NCBI GenBank assembly: GCA_964429355.1
Contig: CAYSCH010000428.1
Span: 1 to 7,694, forward strand
From: JAAYAY01 sp964429355
GTDB taxonomy: Bacteria > Planctomycetota > Planctomycetia > Pirellulales > Thermoguttaceae
Direction: 5' to 3'
DNA: 7,694 nucleotides
The notes beneath the pieces are model-generated. The model searched no databases and was not told the origin of the DNA. It worked only from the letters and a program-made list of their open reading frames with translations. Positions 4,765 through 7,694 of the stretch are shown one piece after another. Both the position numbers and the translations under genes were made by a program. How positions within the stretch are numbered: position 1 is the first letter of the stretch; every line of letters begins with the position of its first letter.

Positions 4765-5190
4765 CTAAGCCTCTTCAAGACAGTCTGGCAGGCTTTCAAC
4801 AAACGCGCGAATCTCGTCCCGCACCCGGCGATAGGGGGCAAGTCGCTCCCCCTCCGAGGTAGCGCCGGCTGCAAGCCGGGGAGGGTCGTCAAAACCCACA
4901 TGGATCACACGAGGCTGGCCAGGAAAGAACGGGCAGTGCTCGTTGGCATGCCCGCAGACGGTGAGCACATAGTCGAAGTGGATGTCCTTCAATTCGTCGA
5001 CATGCTTGGATCGATGGCCGGAAATGTCGACGCCGGCCTCGGCCATGACCTGGACGGCCTTCGGATTCAGCCCGTGGGTCTCGATACCGGCCGAGAAGGC
5101 CTCGAACCTGTCACTCTTGAGTTGTCGCGCCCAGCCCTCGGCCATCTGGCTGCGGCAGGAATTCCCGGTGCACAGGAACAGGATCTTCAT
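4765..5190 (-). CDS. arsC: Arsenate reductase, thioredoxin-coupled LMW-phosphatase type
   Basis: A 141-aa cytosolic enzyme that reduces arsenate to arsenite for export. The low-molecular-weight tyrosine-phosphatase P-loop is C7-T-G-N-S-C12-R13-S, including the nucleophilic Cys and the Arg. The second redox pair, T-V-C79-G-H-A-N-E-H-C86-P, corresponds to the Cys82/Cys89 relay of the pI258-type enzyme, so reducing power should come from thioredoxin rather than glutaredoxin. D-D-P-P near residue 102 supplies the expected acidic loop. All four expected residues are intact. ATG at 5190 is chosen: GGAGG lies 7 nt upstream and the P-loop is then at the usual distance; an in-frame extension to 5319 adds 43 non-homologous-looking residues. 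Its start overlaps a short upstream ORF as ATGA. It lies upstream of the arsR operator, so that operator cannot directly control it. Confidence 0.94.
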   Translation of the reverse strand: MKILFLCTGNSCRSQMAEGWARQLKSDRFEAFSAGIETHGLNPKAVQVMAEAGVDISGHRSKHVDELKDIHFDYVLTVCGHANEHCPFFPGQPRVIHVGFDDPPRLAAGATSEGERLAPYRRVRDEIRAFVESLPDCLEEA

Positions 5191-5288
5191 CGTTTGCCCT
5201 CCGTTTGAAGGCGGCAGAGCTGTTCGGGGTCGATGTTCAGGATTTCCTTGAGCCGCTTGGAGTCGCTTCGAACCTTTGCGTCCTCCAC
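5187..5288 (-). CDS. Short ORF or gene remnant overlapping the arsC start
   Basis: A 33-codon reading frame from GTG 5288 to TGA 5187-5189. It is charged and predicted helical (V-E-D-A-K-V-R-S-D-S-K-R-L-K-E-I-L-N-I-D, then P-E-Q-L-C-R-L-Q and a basic end). Its stop overlaps the arsC ATG as ATGA, the same arrangement seen between true genes in this window, and its composition looks coding. However, no Shine-Dalgarno precedes the GTG, and in-frame stops (TAG at 5304-5306, then TGA) lie just upstream. It could be the C-terminal remnant of a gene truncated when the arsenic cluster arrived, a coupling leader peptide, or chance. I do not recognise a family. Confidence 0.3.
   Translation of the reverse strand: MEDAKVRSDSKRLKEILNIDPEQLCRLQTEGKR
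5198..5202 (-). promoter_or_regulatory. Shine-Dalgarno site fixing the arsC start
   Basis: GGAGG on the minus strand, 7 nt before the ATG at 5190. It supports the short arsC start over the in-frame extension to 5319. Confidence 0.7.
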
Positions 5289-5345
5289 GGGCGGACTGTT
5301 GGCCTACGCGGCTCAGCAATCGCTAGCGGACGGGAAAGAGAAAGG

Positions 5346-5375
5346 TGAAGCGATGCTTCCGGCGCAGCCGCTTCA
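5346..5375 (-). terminator. Possible terminator after the beta-sandwich gene
   Basis: A 7-bp inverted repeat TGAAGCG/CGCTTCA (5346-5352 and 5369-5375) overlaps the stop codon of the upstream gene. A smaller nested hairpin, GAAGC-ATC-GCTTC, can also form. On the minus strand the pyrimidine-rich CCTTTCTCTTT follows. It plausibly separates the polysaccharide-type genes from the arsenic cluster, but the T-run is interrupted. Confidence 0.4.
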
Positions 5376-6470
5376 GGGCAAAAACTGCACGTCCCGAACC
5401 TTGATCGCCCCAGAAGCTGCCGCGGGTGTGGTTCCGTGCATGCCGATCGCCACTTGGCTCACATCGCCCAGGTTGAGCCGATCGTTCTCGTCCTTGGACC
5501 AGCTACCCCGCTCAAATCTCTGGAATGGGATCGTTGCCGTTCGCCACTCGCTGCTGGCAGGAGGCGGAGGGACTGCACGGTACTGGGTACCGTCTGCCTC
5601 GATCAGCATGACCAACAGCCCGTCGATACCCGGAGGAAGATCCGCCCGGTAGGTGAACTGGAGTGCCGAGTAGCCATCGAGTTCCTCGACGTTGACTGGC
5701 GTCCGGGGGAGAGCAAACATGTGACGGCCGCCGGGCAGGTTGAAGCGGTATTCCATGGAAGTGGAACCGTCCGGTTCGGTCACTGCCGGGTCGAGTTTAC
5801 TTTGAACTGCAGGATCCTGAGCGACGTCCCAGGTCGGTCCGAGTCGAACGGCCGATATGGGGCGAAATAGTGCATCGGTGAATCGCGGATGTCGTAACTC
5901 GAAAACACCAGACGCCGGACCGTTGACGAGCAACCCGAGCCAGACCCGTTCCACTTGCTCCCAGCGGATCGCCTCGTCGGCATCCGTTGCGAAGCGGGCC
6001 CGGGTGAAGGTTCCGCTCAACGGCAGCCGGATTTCGCCGAACTCGGTTCCTGACATGGTTTTGCCACTGATCCGATACCAGACGCCCCCGTCACTCTCAA
6101 AGAAAACGGCAACAACGGACGGTGGCGAACCTTGCTGCAGGGCCAATCGGCCGTCGAACACCAGCGCCCGTGCACCATCCATGGTTCCTTTGGGTGTGCC
6201 TTCCAGGGCGGCGATGCGGCGTTCCGCGAGTGGATTGCTGAAAGTGAGCCGAGTGATCACCGCATCTGGTGAGGCTCCCTTGATGACCTTGGCCGACGCA
6301 TCGGTCTCGAACCCCGGAGCCGCCGTCAGTCCCACGCCCCCGTTTGGGGACACCAGTGGAACGCTCATGGCCCGCGGCTCCTGTCCGACCAGATTGCGGA
6401 CCGTTCCGGCGACCAGGCAAGCCGCCCATATCAGGCAAAGAATCACTCGATTATCAGTTCGTCCAATCAC
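5373..6470 (-). CDS. Predicted exported protein with two tandem beta-sandwich (carbohydrate-binding-like) domains
   Basis: A 365-aa protein with no recognised named family. After R4-T-D-N-R8 there is a hydrophobic core at about 9-24, consistent with a signal peptide or membrane anchor. The rest is beta-rich. Two segments (about 70-205 and 215-365) follow the same strand order: a 'Y-S-A-L-Q-F-T-Y-R-A-D' or 'A-R-A-L-V-F-D' strand; a 'V-M-L-I-E-A-D-G-T-Q-Y' or 'V-V-A-V-F-F-E-S-D-G-G-V-W-Y' strand; a 'W-R-T-A-T-I-P-F' or 'G-E-I-R-L-P-L' strand; a 'V-S-Q-V-A-I-G' or 'V-E-R-V-W-L-G-L' strand; and a terminal strand. This is typical of galactose-binding-like domains. A carbohydrate-binding or surface role is inferred. 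GTG at 6470 is chosen because it overlaps the upstream stop as GTGA and has GGAG 8 nt upstream, implying co-translation with the beta-helix gene. Confidence 0.7.
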   Translation of the reverse strand: MIGRTDNRVILCLIWAACLVAGTVRNLVGQEPRAMSVPLVSPNGGVGLTAAPGFETDASAKVIKGASPDAVITRLTFSNPLAERRIAALEGTPKGTMDGARALVFDGRLALQQGSPPSVVAVFFESDGGVWYRISGKTMSGTEFGEIRLPLSGTFTRARFATDADEAIRWEQVERVWLGLLVNGPASGVFELRHPRFTDALFRPISAVRLGPTWDVAQDPAVQSKLDPAVTEPDGSTSMEYRFNLPGGRHMFALPRTPVNVEELDGYSALQFTYRADLPPGIDGLLVMLIEADGTQYRAVPPPPASSEWRTATIPFQRFERGSWSKDENDRLNLGDVSQVAIGMHGTTPAAASGAIKVRDVQFLP

Positions 6471-7694
6471 GGCTTGATCTCCGAGTTCTCGAGCTTGATG
6501 TTGTCCAGGCCCAACGTAGTGGCATGATTTGCCGTGCTGGAGAAACCAAGCCAATCGAGTCTGCGGATGCCTTCTCCCGACTGTTTGAGCTTCTCGAAAC
6601 GAATCGGCTCCTTTCCCGGCAGGGTGACCGTCAGGTCCCAGGTGCCGGTGAAGTCACTCCCCTGCGCGGCGGTCATCTCGACGTGGACCCATTGGCCGAC
6701 CGGCATTTGGATTTCGCCGCCGCCCGAGACAGCGAGTTTGCCCTCGGCTCCCGAGATTTGTGGCCCTGTGCGATAGGGACTGGAATTGTCGCGCCACTCG
6801 ATGAACCAGACCGACGACTGATCGACTCGCAGATCGAAGGACAGACGCGTGACACCTTCGGTGTAGCCGGGGGTGTAGTAGAAGTGGGGGTTGAAGACCT
6901 GATCGAGGTTCGGCGCATCCTGGAGTTTCAGGAAATGGCTCGAGCCACCGGCCCCCGACTCATCGACGACGCGGGCAAATGCGGTGTCCCCCTTGTTTCC
7001 GTGGTAAGTATGGGCGGCGTCTGAGGGTTCCGAGCCCGGGGGCGAGGCCTCGAAGTCGTCGTTGATCGTAATCGGCGGCAGCGGCGGGGGCGGGGGGGCC
7101 AGTTCCAGCGGGGGCAACTCGTAGGCCTTTGCCAATTCAGTCCACGCCGGATCGCCGTAAACGCCGGCCCTTGTGTAATCGAAGGGTTGGAAGCCGATGC
7201 GGAAGGCCGGAGATTCTGGTTTGAGGCGAAAGTCAGCGGCGGCCGCATCGACGAAGAGGGGATCCGCCACGAGGGAGCCCTCACCCTTTCCGCCAGGCAG
7301 TTCTTGCCACTGCTGGAGCGTCAGCCCGTTGAAATCGACCGGGCCTGCGGCGTTCCAGTAGAGGTTGTGGTGGAAGACGACCTTTTCGTCCGTGGCTGGC
7401 CGGCCCAGCAGCGGGCTCTGGTTGTTCCAGTAGACGATGTTGTTGGTGAAGTGGAACGAAATGTGGTCCTCCTTGCGCGAGCGTTGGATCTGTCCGTCCA
7501 TCGACTCGGCAAAGATGTTGTTGCGGACGAGGTTGTCGCGGCCGTAATGCTGGTGGTAGCCGCCGGTCTTGGTGTTGTAGACGAGGTTGTTCTCCAGGCG
7601 GAAGTCGCTGGACCCCTCGTCGTTGTAGAGTCCCCAACCGCCGCGGCCATAGTAGTCGTAGGAGTAGACGTCGTGGACCCGGTTGTTGGAAACG
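6467..7694 (-). CDS. Right-handed parallel beta-helix protein with C-terminal beta-sandwich (N-terminus outside window)
   Basis: The last 408 residues of a larger protein; coding is open to the window edge. Visible residues 1 to about 180 show the Asn-rich ladder of pectate-lyase-like beta helices: N-N-R-V-H-D-V, E-N-N-L-V-Y-N-T, V-R-N-N-I-F-A-E, T-N-N-I-V-Y-W-N and H-H-N-L-Y-W-N. The usual closing segment follows (V-A-D-P-L-F-V-D... D-F-R-L-K-P-E-S-P-A-F). A proline-rich linker (P-P-P-P-P-L-P-P near 200) leads to a C-terminal beta-rich domain (about 210-405) resembling LamG/concanavalin-type or other carbohydrate-binding sandwiches. Family knowledge: such proteins act on or bind acidic polysaccharides, or are surface proteins. 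No catalytic residues can be assigned from this fragment. It is coupled by GTGA to the next gene. Confidence 0.82.
   Translation of the reverse strand, partial: VSNNRVHDVYSYDYYGRGGWGLYNDEGSSDFRLENNLVYNTKTGGYHQHYGRDNLVRNNIFAESMDGQIQRSRKEDHISFHFTNNIVYWNNQSPLLGRPATDEKVVFHHNLYWNAAGPVDFNGLTLQQWQELPGGKGEGSLVADPLFVDAAAADFRLKPESPAFRIGFQPFDYTRAGVYGDPAWTELAKAYELPPLELAPPPPPLPPITINDDFEASPPGSEPSDAAHTYHGNKGDTAFARVVDESGAGGSSHFLKLQDAPNLDQVFNPHFYYTPGYTEGVTRLSFDLRVDQSSVWFIEWRDNSSPYRTGPQISGAEGKLAVSGGGEIQMPVGQWVHVEMTAAQGSDFTGTWDLTVTLPGKEPIRFEKLKQSGEGIRRLDWLGFSSTANHATTLGLDNIKLENSEIKP

Noticed and set aside
5191..5319. N-terminal extension of arsC
   Set aside because: The added 43 residues are basic and unlike the family, and the Shine-Dalgarno for ATG 5190 is strong.
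1..7694. tRNA, rRNA, CRISPR array, insertion sequence or integrase
   Set aside because: No cloverleaf, conserved rRNA segment, regularly spaced repeats, terminal inverted repeats or transposase/integrase motif was seen on either strand.

Overview
The window reads as part of a high-GC bacterial chromosome or metagenomic scaffold; a 10-N assembly gap sits at 854-863. Every gene I can support is on the minus strand, so transcription runs from high to low coordinates. The lineage cannot be fixed from sequence alone. The high GC, GTG starts, good Shine-Dalgarno sites and long secreted beta-helix and carbohydrate-binding-like proteins beside an arsenic cluster would suit a planctomycete or a similar environmental bacterium. 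That is an inference.

Region 1 (7694 to about 5373) holds two translationally coupled genes for predicted exported proteins. The first is a right-handed beta-helix protein with a proline linker and a C-terminal beta-sandwich (5' end cut by the window). The second is a signal-peptide protein that looks like two tandem beta-sandwich domains. A possible terminator follows at 5346-5375. Region 2 (5288-4765) has a short ORF or gene remnant overlapping the start of arsC, a thioredoxin-coupled arsenate reductase. Region 3 (4764-4640) is a control region: a nearly perfect 26-bp inverted repeat with a predicted -10 element exactly in its centre. It serves arsR, which is followed by a compact hairpin/T-tract terminator and then acr3 (arsenite efflux).

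Region 4 (3047 to 1) is the unusual part. Downstream of acr3, with short gaps or 4-bp overlaps, come a GcvH-like lipoyl-carrier protein, an OsmC-like protein lacking the resolving cysteine, an 81-residue CxxC redox protein, three different DGC-domain cysteine-rich putative metal-binding proteins in a row, and a thioredoxin-like lipoprotein cut by the window edge. Almost every product carries dithiol or clustered-cysteine chemistry.

Working model (inference): ArsC reduces arsenate with thioredoxin-type reductant and Acr3 exports arsenite. The lipoyl protein, OsmC-like protein, mini-thioredoxin and DGC proteins form an accessory thiol module that binds, relays or detoxifies trivalent arsenic or a related thiophilic metal, or repairs the redox damage it causes. 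The lipoyl carrier is the most provocative member, because lipoyl dithiols are a classical target of arsenite.
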